Program-made: the position numbers and the translations under genes
Part shown: positions 1 through 8,596 of the stretch, in pieces
How the letters are laid out: each line of letters opens with the position of its first letter
Position numbering within the stretch: position 1 is the stretch's first letter
The notes under the pieces: model-generated
The model's input: only the letters and a program-made list of their open reading frames with translations
Told to the model about the DNA's origin: nothing
Database searches by the model: none
Assembly (NCBI GenBank): GCA_965603355.1
Contig: CBFDCQ010000007.1
Span: 1 to 64,000, forward strand
Reading direction: 5' to 3'
Source: CBFDCQ01 sp965603355
GTDB taxonomy: Bacteria; Hydrogenedentota; CAZGCA01; CBFDCQ01
DNA length: 64,000 nt

Positions 1-1
1 C

Positions 2-895
2 CGGGCGCGGGAAACCGGTGTGGCGATTCCCGCATTCAACATAGCGTACATACCTATGGTGGGGCCCATCGTTCGAGCGGTCGTTGACACGGACTCAACA
101 GCGTTCATAGAGGTAGCGCGGCCGGAGTGGGTCAAATTCGATGCGAAGAGCCCCGCGGCGGTCATTGACGAGTTCCGCAAACATGAAGATCCGGCGCATG
201 TGATGATCCACCTCGATCACGTCCCGGTGGTCGACGAGGATCACCTTCGTGTCGACTACCTGCCTATTATCAAGGACAGCATTGAGAAGGGATACGGCTC
301 GGTGACGATAGACGGTTCACGGCTGGCGCTCGATGAAAACATTGAAGTGACCCGGCTGGTGGCTGAACTAGCCCATGAAGCCGGCGTCGCGTGCGAAGCT
401 GAGTTAGGAGCTGTGATCGGTCATGAGGCGGGACCGGCGCCGCCATACGAGGAACTATATGAGTCAGGTCTCGGGTTCACCGACGTCGATGAGGCGAGAC
501 GTTTTGTAAGCGAAACCGGTTGCGACTGGCTGGCGGTGGCTTTCGGGAACATACACGGGGCCGTATCCGGTACGTCGAAAGACAAAAAGAAGCAGGAGGC
601 GCGGCTGAATCTGGAGCATCTCGAGAGGCTCAGTGAAGCAACCGGTATTCCGCTTGTTCTTCACGGCGGCTCGAGTGTCAAACGCGAGTATGTGCTCGCG
701 GCCATGAAGATGGGCATAGCCAAAGTGAACGTGGGGACTGAGATCCGCCAGGCCTATGAGCAGCCGATACGAGAATCAGGGAGCGTAGTCAAGGCACAGG
801 AGTCGCTCTACGAGCGAACCGCATGGCTTATCCGAGAGTACTTCGATGTGGCGGGACTTAGGTCGCGGATAAGCGGAGAGGAGAAGGCAACGTGA
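2..895 (+). CDS. class II fructose/tagatose-bisphosphate aldolase family protein (5' truncated)
   Basis: Zinc-dependent class II ketose-bisphosphate aldolase fold, expected to cleave or form a phosphorylated ketose in the cytoplasm. Visible family features are the start of the barrel (AIPAFNI), the LDH of HLDHV that supplies a zinc ligand, the EAELGAV strand, the FGNIHG metal/substrate loop, LHGGSS, and KVNVGTE near the end. The frame is open to the left edge, where RARETGVAIPAFN fits the usual family N-terminus, so the GTG at 20 is unlikely to be the start and the true start lies outside the window. Its last bases overlap the downstream FGGY kinase by 4 (GTGA), implying one operon for a sugar that is phosphorylated and then cleaved. 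The substrate (fructose, tagatose or other) cannot be told. Confidence 0.9.
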   Translation, partial: RARETGVAIPAFNIAYIPMVGPIVRAVVDTDSTAFIEVARPEWVKFDAKSPAAVIDEFRKHEDPAHVMIHLDHVPVVDEDHLRVDYLPIIKDSIEKGYGSVTIDGSRLALDENIEVTRLVAELAHEAGVACEAELGAVIGHEAGPAPPYEELYESGLGFTDVDEARRFVSETGCDWLAVAFGNIHGAVSGTSKDKKKQEARLNLEHLERLSEATGIPLVLHGGSSVKREYVLAAMKMGIAKVNVGTEIRQAYEQPIRESGSVVKAQESLYERTAWLIREYFDVAGLRSRISGEEKAT

Positions 896-2430
896 GCCTT
901 CTCGGCATTGATGTCGGCACCACAGGATGCAAGACGCTCGCGTTCTCAGAAGAGGGCGACGTTATCGCTTCGGCATACGAAGAATACGATGTTCAGCGGC
1001 TGCAGCCGGGATGGTCGGAACTGGACGCCAACGACGTGTGGGAGAAGGTCAAGGGTACCATCCGGAAGGTAGCGCAGGCGTCGGCTCACGACCCGGTACG
1101 CGCGCTGGCTGTATCGTCCCTGGGGGAAGCAGTGGTTCCGGTGACAGACGACCGGCGAATCCTGGGCTCGTCGATACTGAACGAGGACGTGCGCGGCGAG
1201 GAGCATCTCGAACGGCTCGGCAGCGTACTGGACACTGAGTATCTCTATCGCGTAAACGGGAACACCCTTGGTAACAATTACGGTCTGACCAAACTGTTAT
1301 GGATTCGGGACCGGCGGCCTGACCTTTTCGAGCAGGCCGATAAGTTCCTGCTTTGGGGCAGCTTCGTGCCATACATGCTTGGTGCGGAACCTTCCGTTGA
1401 TTTCTCATTGGCCAACCGCACGTTACTCTTCGACATTGACAAGGAAGCATGGTCATCAGACATCTTGAATCGTGTCGGTCTCGACGAGTCGAAATTGCCT
1501 GGCACCGTAATGTCAGGCACCAACATCGGCACCATCTCACGGAAGATGGCGAGTGAGATGAACCTTCCGGAGGACGTTTCATTGATCGTGGGAGCGCACG
1601 ACCAGTGCGCCAACGCTCTGGGCTGCGGTGCGATTGAGAAGCATATCGCCATGCTCGGGATGGGAACCTTTCTCTGTATGGTGCCGGTTTTCACACGTCG
1701 ACCGGAAGCAGCCCTGATGATCGAGCGCGGGTTGAACACGGAACATCACGCCGTGCCGGGTCATTTCGTTAGCTTCATCTATAATCAGGGAGGCAGCCTG
1801 CTGAAATGGTATCGTGACACGTTTGCGGCTTCCGATCACGCGGCTGCACAGAGCGAAGGAACCGACATCTACGAATCGCTCATCTCAGAGATCCCGCCGG
1901 GTCCCAGCAGCGTCGTGGTTCTGCCTCATTTCACCGCCACCGGCCCACCCGAATTCGTCACGGACTCGTGCGGTGTCATTGCGGGTCCGCGCTTGTCCAC
2001 ATCGCGGGGCGACATACTCAAAGGTATTCTGGAAGGAACGGTGTTCTACCTGCGGGAATGTGCCGAGTCGCTTCCCGAAGCGGGAATTGAGATGTCCGAC
2101 ATACGTGCCGTGGGCGGCGGAAGCAAGTCGGACGCATGGATACAGATCTGTGCCGACATTCTCAATCGCAGCTTCAGCAGGCCGCGACTGACCGAAGCCG
2201 GGGCGCTGGGTGCTGCCATACTCGCAGGTGTGGGGTCAGGAGCGTACTCTTCGGTGGCGGAAGGTGTCGAGGCTGCTGTGAAGATAGAAAGACAATTCGA
2301 ACCGGATCCGGACATGACAAAACCGTACGCCGCGCGGTTCGACCAGTACCGCCGTATGTGGCCCCTCATGAAAGACTACCTGCGTGACATCTGCACTATT
2401 AGAGAGGAGCTACAGTCTCCAAACGAGTGA
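892..2430 (+). CDS. FGGY-family carbohydrate kinase
   Basis: ATP-dependent sugar kinase of the xylulokinase/glycerol kinase superfamily, 512 residues, the usual family length. The N-terminal phosphate-1 motif LGIDVGTTGCKTLAF opens the first actin-like domain, GAHDQCANALG lies in the middle, and VGGGSKSDAWIQICADILNR matches the C-terminal FGGY signature. GTG start; it overlaps the aldolase stop by 4 bases, so the two are probably translationally coupled. Together they suggest a short route in which an imported ketose or polyol is phosphorylated and then split. The specific sugar is not readable from the sequence. It ends 41 bases from a convergent sulfatase gene. Confidence 0.88.
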   Translation: MSLLGIDVGTTGCKTLAFSEEGDVIASAYEEYDVQRLQPGWSELDANDVWEKVKGTIRKVAQASAHDPVRALAVSSLGEAVVPVTDDRRILGSSILNEDVRGEEHLERLGSVLDTEYLYRVNGNTLGNNYGLTKLLWIRDRRPDLFEQADKFLLWGSFVPYMLGAEPSVDFSLANRTLLFDIDKEAWSSDILNRVGLDESKLPGTVMSGTNIGTISRKMASEMNLPEDVSLIVGAHDQCANALGCGAIEKHIAMLGMGTFLCMVPVFTRRPEAALMIERGLNTEHHAVPGHFVSFIYNQGGSLLKWYRDTFAASDHAAAQSEGTDIYESLISEIPPGPSSVVVLPHFTATGPPEFVTDSCGVIAGPRLSTSRGDILKGILEGTVFYLRECAESLPEAGIEMSDIRAVGGGSKSDAWIQICADILNRSFSRPRLTEAGALGAAILAGVGSGAYSSVAEGVEAAVKIERQFEPDPDMTKPYAARFDQYRRMWPLMKDYLRDICTIREELQSPNE

Positions 2431-2471
2431 GAAGTGCCGTCCCTACACTCAAACCGCAGCGATTCGCAGGG

Positions 2472-4463
2472 TCACTCTCTCCATTCCAGAACCGTTTTTC
2501 CTTCGGGCGTTTTACCTTTGGCAAAGGCTCGGACAGCATCTTCGCTCAGCGGCTCGTCATAGAACAGAACGTGTGAGATGTCACCGCTGAAGTTGCCGCC
2601 ATGTTCTTCCGTGCCCGCACCGATCTTGAACACGTGACCCGGTATGTCGTCACTGATATGGCCTTGCTGTCTCAGCTTCAATTCGCCATCGACATAGAGA
2701 AACAGCTCCTTGCCACGATACACCACAGCGGCGGTGTGCCAGCGGTTGTCGGCATAGTTGCCCCTGATAATCGGGTCCTCCCAGGATACATCGTAGACCA
2801 GCTGGCGGCCTCTGAAGAACAGCATCTTGGCGCCCATCGCATACTCACCTATTCGCGGGCATTTTGAGAATATCGTACCGGCACCGCCGGTCCGGAAGCG
2901 TGTAAGTATCGAGACGTCGCCCTTACCGATGTTCAGATCCTTCTCTGACGTGTACCGCGGCTTCGGAGCCAGGTCGCCCATATTCGGGTGGTCGCCAACG
3001 TCTTTCGGGTCGTCTCCCAGTTCCGTCTGGAGACGCTTCAGTTCCCGCTTCAGATCCGCAATGATCTCTTGTTGCGAAGGATCGTTATAGAGATTGTTCA
3101 TTTCCGCAGGGTCTTTTCTGAGGTCGTAGAACTCCCACTGATCAATCCGGTCGAAGTAAATCAGTTTGTGCGTATACGTACGGACGCCGTAGTGCGGCTC
3201 CGTCTCGAAATGGGAGTAGTAGTACCGATAGTACATTGACTTACGCCAGTCGGCGGGTATCTTCCCCTCGAGAAGCGACACGAAGCTGCGCCCCTGCATC
3301 TCGGGATGCGGTTGCTCTCCAGCAGCTTCCAGCATTGTCGGCGCAAAATCGACGTTGAGGATCATGCCTTCGCTTCTCGAGCCCGGCTTCACCTGCCCCG
3401 GCCACCGCACGAGAAACGGCATGCGCAGCGCCTCCTCGTACATGATGCGTTTGTCGTAGAGGCCGTGTTCGCCAAGGAAAAAGCCCTGGTCGCCCGTATA
3501 CATCACAATGGTGTTCTCGGCTAGACCGGACTCATCAAGATAGTCCAGTATACGCCCCACGTTGTCATCAACGCCTTTGACGCAACGGAGGTATTTCTTC
3601 ATGTAGAGCTGATACTGCATTTTCTTCTTCGCTTTTCCTTCGAGATGTGCCGTTTCCTCCTCAAAGTTCGTGTGGTCTCCCCACTCGCTGCCGATGTACT
3701 GAAGCTGCTTCCTCAACATGTCCGAGCGGCCCTCATAATCATCGAACAGGTTTGGCGGTTCGGGAATCTCGACATCTTCGAGAAAACCCCGGTACCGCTC
3801 CGCAAATTCCCAGGTATCGTGCGGGGCTTTGAAATGGCAGAAAAACATGAACGGCTTGTCCTTGGCCCGCCGGTTCTTTAGGTAGTCCAACGCCTTGTTC
3901 GCAATGACGTCGGACGAATGGCCATCATATTCCGTTCGCTTCCCGTTCCGGACCCATCCGGTCGCGCTTTCGCTGCCCATCTCGATGAATTCCGGGTCGT
4001 GGTATTGCCCCTGGCCAGGCAGGATTGACCAGTAATCGAGTCCGACAGGGTTCGAGTGGAGATGGTACTTGCCGACAAAACCTGTGTGGTATCCGGCACT
4101 CTGCATCATCTTGGGCAACGTCGGCTGGCTCTGGTCGAGCGCCGTGAACTTGTATACGCCGTTCTTGTGCGCGTACGTTCCAGTGAATATTGCGGAACGG
4201 CTGGGAGTGCAGATCGAGTTTGTCACAAAGCAGTTCTCGAAGAGCATTCCTTCGTTGGCAATCCGATCGATATTGGGTGTCGGGCAAACGCCCGCGAGGA
4301 TCCCGCCATATGCGCTGATAGCCTGGGACGTATGATCGTCGCTCATGATGAACAGGATGTTCGGCCTGCCCTGCTTCTCGCCGCCAGCCCACACAAGGCC
4401 GGGCAAAGTTGCCGCAGCTGTGCCAACACCAACCGTCCGCAAGAAATCTCGTCTGCTATACAT
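2472..4463 (-). CDS. Tat-exported sulfatase with C-terminal LamG-like domain
   Basis: Formylglycine-dependent sulfatase (alkaline phosphatase superfamily), 663 residues, probably removing sulfate esters from a polysaccharide outside the cytoplasm. A twin-arginine signal (SRRDFLRT, then a hydrophobic stretch) starts the protein. PNILFIMSDDH gives metal ligands, and C85 in CTPSR is the cysteine converted to formylglycine. Residues from about 540 to the end form a beta-rich concanavalin/LamG-like module (RWHTAAVVYRGKELFLYVDG), an addition to the usual 450-550 residue sulfatase. The ATG is preceded by AAAGGGGAC. It lies 30 bases downstream of the xylanase on the same strand, so it is probably co-transcribed. 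Substrate unknown. Confidence 0.92.
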   Translation of the reverse strand: MYSRRDFLRTVGVGTAAATLPGLVWAGGEKQGRPNILFIMSDDHTSQAISAYGGILAGVCPTPNIDRIANEGMLFENCFVTNSICTPSRSAIFTGTYAHKNGVYKFTALDQSQPTLPKMMQSAGYHTGFVGKYHLHSNPVGLDYWSILPGQGQYHDPEFIEMGSESATGWVRNGKRTEYDGHSSDVIANKALDYLKNRRAKDKPFMFFCHFKAPHDTWEFAERYRGFLEDVEIPEPPNLFDDYEGRSDMLRKQLQYIGSEWGDHTNFEEETAHLEGKAKKKMQYQLYMKKYLRCVKGVDDNVGRILDYLDESGLAENTIVMYTGDQGFFLGEHGLYDKRIMYEEALRMPFLVRWPGQVKPGSRSEGMILNVDFAPTMLEAAGEQPHPEMQGRSFVSLLEGKIPADWRKSMYYRYYYSHFETEPHYGVRTYTHKLIYFDRIDQWEFYDLRKDPAEMNNLYNDPSQQEIIADLKRELKRLQTELGDDPKDVGDHPNMGDLAPKPRYTSEKDLNIGKGDVSILTRFRTGGAGTIFSKCPRIGEYAMGAKMLFFRGRQLVYDVSWEDPIIRGNYADNRWHTAAVVYRGKELFLYVDGELKLRQQGHISDDIPGHVFKIGAGTEEHGGNFSGDISHVLFYDEPLSEDAVRAFAKGKTPEGKTVLEWRE

Positions 4464-4493
4464 TCTTAGTCCCCTTTCCGAGTGTTTTTCACG

Positions 4494-5930
4494 CTAGTAC
4501 GGCGCAGGTCCAACCTGGAATTCCCACTGATTAGCTTCTCTTCTACTCAGATGGATATCGAACGTGTGAACTTTGTCATCACCTGTCCGAAGGGTAACCC
4601 TATAATCACCGTAAAATCCGCGGAAATCAACTGAACCATCTTCGGCTGTTGTGGCTGAAGTCTTGGTCATCCATTCTTCTCTTATCATTTGCCGGAGTTT
4701 CGTATACACCGGCTTCGGCCTGTAGTTCTCGTCAATCAGCCCTCCTGCGGGCCGTTCATTCCATATGTAACGATCCGAAAGGCCCCACCAGTTTATGGAT
4801 TCCACGGAAGGATGACCGAAGGTCAGCCGATAGATCTGTTCTGCATACTCGGCCTGGGCTTCTCTGGTCCATGTTCCGGTCCGATAGCCTCCGATTATCT
4901 CCTCACCGGAGGATTCAGCAACGAACTCTGTGACATGGAGTGGGAGCCCCAACTCCGCATAGTAATTGAGCGTTTCCCAGAACTTCTGAGGAGAATACCA
5001 TTCGCTCCTTGGCTCGTGCGCCTGGACCCCAAGGCCGTCGAGAGGAGTTTCCCGTTTCAGGAGCTCCTTAGCCAATTCGTAGAACCGCTCCCGGGTGTCG
5101 AGGATGAACGTCGAGGAGATCTGTTCATAGTCATTCAGGACAAGCTCAGCTTCCGGACTGCCCTGGCGCGCCCATCGGAAACATGGTTCAACCCAATCCG
5201 CAATGTCCTTGATGGGGATAGACGTGTAGCGTTCGCCATACGGATCTTTCATCACCGCGGACCAGGTAATGGTATGTGTCGGTTCATTCACCACATCCCA
5301 GACATCGATTTCTCCTGCAAAGCCCTTCACTGTCCTGATTATCCGGGCCTTCAAGAGCTCTTCCGTCAGCTCTACCGGCATACCGTACAGCCATCTGGGA
5401 GTACCGCCTGATTCGACCCACGCCAGGGGATGCCCCTTAGGGGTGACGCCGTTCTGTTTACACCATTCAAGAGCGGGGAGTATCCTTTGCCACTGCGTTT
5501 GCCCGGCAGTTTGTTCGTATAGAGCCCAGTAATAAGGAAATATCGCCATGTTGAATAGGCCTTTGAATCTTCTCTTGAATACCTCCGGTTGATAGACATC
5601 GATATCCCGAAACTTTGGCAAGACGCCTACCAGCGGAAAAATGATGTTGCCCCAAAGGAAGTCATGGCTCTGCTGCTCGATCACTACCTCGGCATTCTGT
5701 ATTGGCTTGCCTCCCTCAGCACGAAAACCGATTGTCGCATCCCCTTTCCGGTGTTTCTCTATATTCCGGGCGGCCTCCTCCATTATCTGAGAGGCGTCCT
5801 GAGCCTGCGCGTAGCAGGGGAAGACAGGAGCGAGGACCATCAGAGCAAGAGCTACCGTTAAGATGGTCCGTTTGCGGGATTCTTGGCGTGAGAGCCTCCT
5901 TGAAGTAGATGCACTGAGATGATTCTCCAT
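4494..5930 (-). CDS. secreted GH10 endo-1,4-beta-xylanase
   Basis: Glycoside hydrolase family 10 enzyme, 478 residues, expected to cleave beta-1,4-xylan. A signal peptide with hydrophobic core (TVALALMVLAPVF) ends near residue 40. A short beta module (AEGGKPIQNAEVVIEQ) precedes the barrel. The acid/base glutamate is in WDVVNEP at about residue 216, and the nucleophile glutamate is in LHVTEFV at about residue 335. GHPLAW and SINWWGLSD are further GH10 signatures. A small C-terminal domain (VDFRGFYGDYRVTL) resembles modules appended to GH10 enzymes of cellulolytic bacteria. The start has GAGGGGGG upstream. It sits between a propeller protein and a sulfatase, all on the minus strand. Confidence 0.92.
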   Translation of the reverse strand: MENHLSASTSRRLSRQESRKRTILTVALALMVLAPVFPCYAQAQDASQIMEEAARNIEKHRKGDATIGFRAEGGKPIQNAEVVIEQQSHDFLWGNIIFPLVGVLPKFRDIDVYQPEVFKRRFKGLFNMAIFPYYWALYEQTAGQTQWQRILPALEWCKQNGVTPKGHPLAWVESGGTPRWLYGMPVELTEELLKARIIRTVKGFAGEIDVWDVVNEPTHTITWSAVMKDPYGERYTSIPIKDIADWVEPCFRWARQGSPEAELVLNDYEQISSTFILDTRERFYELAKELLKRETPLDGLGVQAHEPRSEWYSPQKFWETLNYYAELGLPLHVTEFVAESSGEEIIGGYRTGTWTREAQAEYAEQIYRLTFGHPSVESINWWGLSDRYIWNERPAGGLIDENYRPKPVYTKLRQMIREEWMTKTSATTAEDGSVDFRGFYGDYRVTLRTGDDKVHTFDIHLSRREANQWEFQVGPAPY

Positions 5931-5987
5931 TGAAAACCCCCCTCTATTCTTGCCTATTTGGCCCTGGAGTGATTACCCGAGGAAGCC

Positions 5988-6011
5988 GGGCGAGGCATGC
6001 CTCGCCCCTAC
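5988..6011. repeat. GTAGGGGCG-type palindromic repeat
   Basis: GGGCGAGGCATGCCTCGCCC (5988-6007) is a perfect 20-base palindrome followed by CTAC. Read on the minus strand it begins GTAGGGGCGAGGCATGCC, the same family as the two units at 23580-23652. It lies just after the stop of the propeller gene and may also act as a hairpin terminator or transcript stabiliser. Confidence 0.65.
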
Positions 6012-7261
6012 CTTTTCTCGATACGATACAAGTTTGTTTTGGTGCGCAGCAGCAGCGACTTGCCGGCCACCGCAGGCGAGGCAAAAAAGCTGCCGTCCAG
6101 CTCGTTGACAGCCAATACTTGAAACGCTCGACCCGGCTTTATGACTCTGATCTTGCCCTTCTCGCTCGAGAGATAAATCCGTTCGTCGGCATACAGAGGG
6201 GAAGCGCTGTGCCTTTCGCGAAGACGTTCCGACCAGACCGGTTTGCCGGTCTTTGCCTCCAGGCATGTTACAATCCCCTCGTCGTTGACCATATAGAGCA
6301 GGTCACCAACAAGTACCGGTGACGATCTGAACGGAACGTTTTCATCGAGTTTCCACACGACGTGCGAATCGGTCACATCGCCGGTTCCTCCCTCGCGCAC
6401 CGCCCAGAGCCGGAAGTCCATTCCACCGCAGTTGACGAACAAAAGTCCGTGGCCCGCAACTATCCGAGAGATGGTGTTATCGTCCCCGTAAACAACGCGC
6501 CAAATCTCCTTGCCGGTAAGCGGGTCATAGCCCATGACGGCCTGGGAACCGTTACTGACCAGCTGTGCCTTGCCGTCAATTTCAAGGATCACCGGGGTGT
6601 GATATGCTTTGCGGACTACACGACTGACATCGCCGTAGAGCTCCTCCGGCCGGTCGGTTCGCCAGACCGTATCGCCTGTCTTCTTATCCAGGGCAGCGAT
6701 GAACTGGACATCCGTGCCCTCCAGGTGCACGATCAGAAGGTCGCCGAAGAGAACTGGCGATGAAGCCGGGCCCTGCATGTGTTCGCAGTTCAGATTGGTC
6801 CGCCGCCATAGAACATCGCCGGTTTTCGAATCGAGACAGGCCGTACCGTGCGTGCCATAATGCACGTATACACGACCCTCCTCCACGACGGCAGAAGGAG
6901 TCGCGTAGGAATTCAGGTCGTTAATCCGCTGCGGCTCCTCCGGCTCGAAAACCTTGATGTCATGGATGATTTTTCCGGTATTGAAATCGACGCACACGGC
7001 GTACATGGTCTGACCGTCCTCGTCGGCTTCGTCGGCTGTGGTGAACCAGATCTGATCGTCCCACACGACCGGAGTGGAGTGGCCGAGACCGTGTATTGGG
7101 ATTTTCCATACAACGTTTTCAGTTTCCGACCAGGTGAGCGGCAGGCCGGTTACGTCGCTTCGGCCGTCGGCGGTCGGACCGCGCCAGTCCGGCCAATCGG
7201 CATAGGCCAAGCAAGAAAATACGAACAGAACGATAACGGATATTGTGATACGTCCACGCAT
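6008..7261 (-). CDS. exported PQQ-like beta-propeller protein
   Basis: Pyrroloquinoline-quinone-type beta-propeller repeat protein, 417 residues. It starts with a signal peptide (TISVIVLFVFSCLAYA) followed at once by DWPDWRGP, a sequence typical of planctomycete-type secreted propellers. Repeated blade motifs such as LDSKTGDVLWRRT, LDKKTGDTVWRT, YDPLTGKEIWRV and LEAKTGKPVWSE are visible. The ATG at 7261 is chosen because GGGAGGG lies at good distance; the open frame runs 14 codons further upstream. The role is uncertain: such proteins may be scaffolds, binding proteins or dehydrogenases, and no cytochrome domain is present. It is the first gene of a likely minus-strand operon with the xylanase and sulfatase. 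Confidence 0.85.
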   Translation of the reverse strand: MRGRITISVIVLFVFSCLAYADWPDWRGPTADGRSDVTGLPLTWSETENVVWKIPIHGLGHSTPVVWDDQIWFTTADEADEDGQTMYAVCVDFNTGKIIHDIKVFEPEEPQRINDLNSYATPSAVVEEGRVYVHYGTHGTACLDSKTGDVLWRRTNLNCEHMQGPASSPVLFGDLLIVHLEGTDVQFIAALDKKTGDTVWRTDRPEELYGDVSRVVRKAYHTPVILEIDGKAQLVSNGSQAVMGYDPLTGKEIWRVVYGDDNTISRIVAGHGLLFVNCGGMDFRLWAVREGGTGDVTDSHVVWKLDENVPFRSSPVLVGDLLYMVNDEGIVTCLEAKTGKPVWSERLRERHSASPLYADERIYLSSEKGKIRVIKPGRAFQVLAVNELDGSFFASPAVAGKSLLLRTKTNLYRIEKR

Positions 7262-7318
7262 GAATTGACCCTCCCACGAAACCCACCTGTTGACAACGCC
7301 CACTCAGTTGATGAGACT

Positions 7319-7347
7319 AGCATATTGAACTTGCGCGATAAGTGCAA
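7319..7347 (-). promoter_or_regulatory. predicted sigma70-type promoter for the propeller-xylanase-sulfatase operon
   Basis: On the minus strand, TTGCAC (7347-7342) and TATGCT (7324-7319) are separated by 17 bases. Transcription would start about 50 bases before the ATG at 7261. Prediction by eye only. Confidence 0.45.
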
Positions 7348-7458
7348 GTTCTAAGTTCCAAGTTATTGCGCGTAAAGGGCTTCAGCGGCAGGACGGCTAT
7401 CGGTCAGGCGTCAGATACTGTGAGGACAGTTCGGGTGGCGGAGGGTCTTCAGCTTGAA

Positions 7459-7516
7459 AGGGGGAATTCGGGGACACCACACCGCAGACGTTGTCAAATC
7501 AGTGTGATGTCCCCGA
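7459..7516. repeat. dispersed GGGGGAATTCGGGG repeat with inverted-repeat arms
   Basis: A unit beginning AGGGGGAATTCGGGG and continuing ACACCACACCGCAGACG (7459-7490) recurs in slightly altered form at 8375-8406. Here it also forms a 15-base inverted repeat with one mismatch (7468-7482 with 7502-7516, loop 19). The two copies bracket the small gene 7537-8253. This looks like a degenerate end of a small mobile or REP-like element; no transposase is nearby. Confidence 0.55.
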
Positions 7517-7536
7517 GACTCACATGTAAGCTGGTG

Positions 7537-8253
7537 CTACTGGCCTGCGCCTCCGCCGCGTCGGCCGCCGCTACGCCCACGCCGCGCATTAGCTTCAGTC
7601 CACTTGGTCATCTGCTCTTCCGACAAGACTTTTCCCATAGCCTCGTTGAGCTTGGTGCGCTGCTCCTGAAAAAGGCCGCGCATGCTCTCTCTGTCGCCGC
7701 TGGCTCTGGCCTTGGCCAGGGCAGCCGTCGACTCGACAGTGTAAGCGCTGACAATATCGAGCGCTTTGGCTTGCTTCGCCTTGTCCAGCTTGAGACCGGC
7801 GACAACGTTGACCATTCTGTCCAACGAGCCGCTGAACGTGCCGAGCTGTTTGACAGCCTTCCCTGTCTTTTCCTTGTCCAGGATCGCGCCCACAGCTTTC
7901 GCGAACTTTTCAGTCTCCGCCTTGGTGACCTTCTGCTGAGCTTCGCGCATGGCCTGGCGCATAGCTTGTCGATCTTCGGTGTCAGCGTTTGCCCGCGCCT
8001 CTTCCCGTGCCTTAGTCATGGCCTCACTGCAACTTGCGCGGGCCTTCTTGTACGCATCGACCAGCTTGGTGGTCTGCTCTTTGGAGATTTCCAGCTTGCC
8101 GGCAACATGGCTTGCCTGCAATGTCCAGGCGGCCTGAGCCTGTTCCGGAGTCATCCGCGGACCCCTCTGCCTCTGCGGAGCCTGTCCCGACGCGGTGGTG
8201 CACAGCGTCGCCACCAGAGCGAGAACCAGGATAGAGCTTGCCAATAGTCTCAT
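7537..8253 (-). CDS. secreted helical protein with Gly/Arg-rich tail, function unknown
   Basis: 238-residue exported protein. A clear signal peptide (LLASSILVLALVATLCTTASGQ) is followed by a long, mostly alpha-helical, charged region with MTPEQAQ near its start, and a C-terminal tail rich in Gly and Arg (RRGRSGGRRGGGAGQ). The architecture recalls periplasmic Spy/CpxP-like or LTXXQ-type helical proteins, but I cannot confirm the family motif. The ATG at 8253 is preceded by AAAGGAGGG at ideal spacing; a longer open frame upstream has no support. It is bracketed by two copies of a short dispersed repeat. Confidence 0.75.
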   Translation of the reverse strand: MRLLASSILVLALVATLCTTASGQAPQRQRGPRMTPEQAQAAWTLQASHVAGKLEISKEQTTKLVDAYKKARASCSEAMTKAREEARANADTEDRQAMRQAMREAQQKVTKAETEKFAKAVGAILDKEKTGKAVKQLGTFSGSLDRMVNVVAGLKLDKAKQAKALDIVSAYTVESTAALAKARASGDRESMRGLFQEQRTKLNEAMGKVLSEEQMTKWTEANARRGRSGGRRGGGAGQ

Positions 8254-8374
8254 AATCTTTTCCCTCCTTTGTTGAAGCCCCGACACAAGTTGTGAATATC
8301 CATCCCCCATTGGATATTCCCCACGACCCCTATAGTATAACACAAGGGACCCGAAAATGTTCCCGCGAGCGTGC

Positions 8375-8406
8375 AGGGGGATTCGGGGGAGACCACACCG
8401 AAGACG
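8375..8406. repeat. second copy of the GGGGGAATTCGGGG-type repeat
   Basis: AGGGGGATTCGGGGG followed by AGACCACACCGAAGACG matches the copy at 7459-7490 with a few changes, in the same orientation, on the other side of the gene 7537-8253. Confidence 0.5.
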
Positions 8407-8475
8407 GGGCAAGCCCTGACCCCATAACCGGTGCCGTTCTGGGGAGCAGAGCAGAGTAGCACGACAAATTGGCCG

Positions 8476-8505
8476 TTGACAGCAACCACCACTGAAGGCT
8501 AGAAT
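8476..8505 (+). promoter_or_regulatory. predicted strong sigma70-type promoter for the esterase gene
   Basis: TTGACA (8476-8481) and TAGAAT (8500-8505) with an 18-base spacer. The predicted start of transcription is about 85 bases before the esterase ATG at 8597. Confidence 0.6.
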
Positions 8506-8596
8506 CACGACAAACCTTCCCGCGGCGGTCGCTGCGCCCAACGGAAGGGTTGTCAGGATGCGGAGGAAAACACAACTCAAGAGAGGGGAATAGCCG

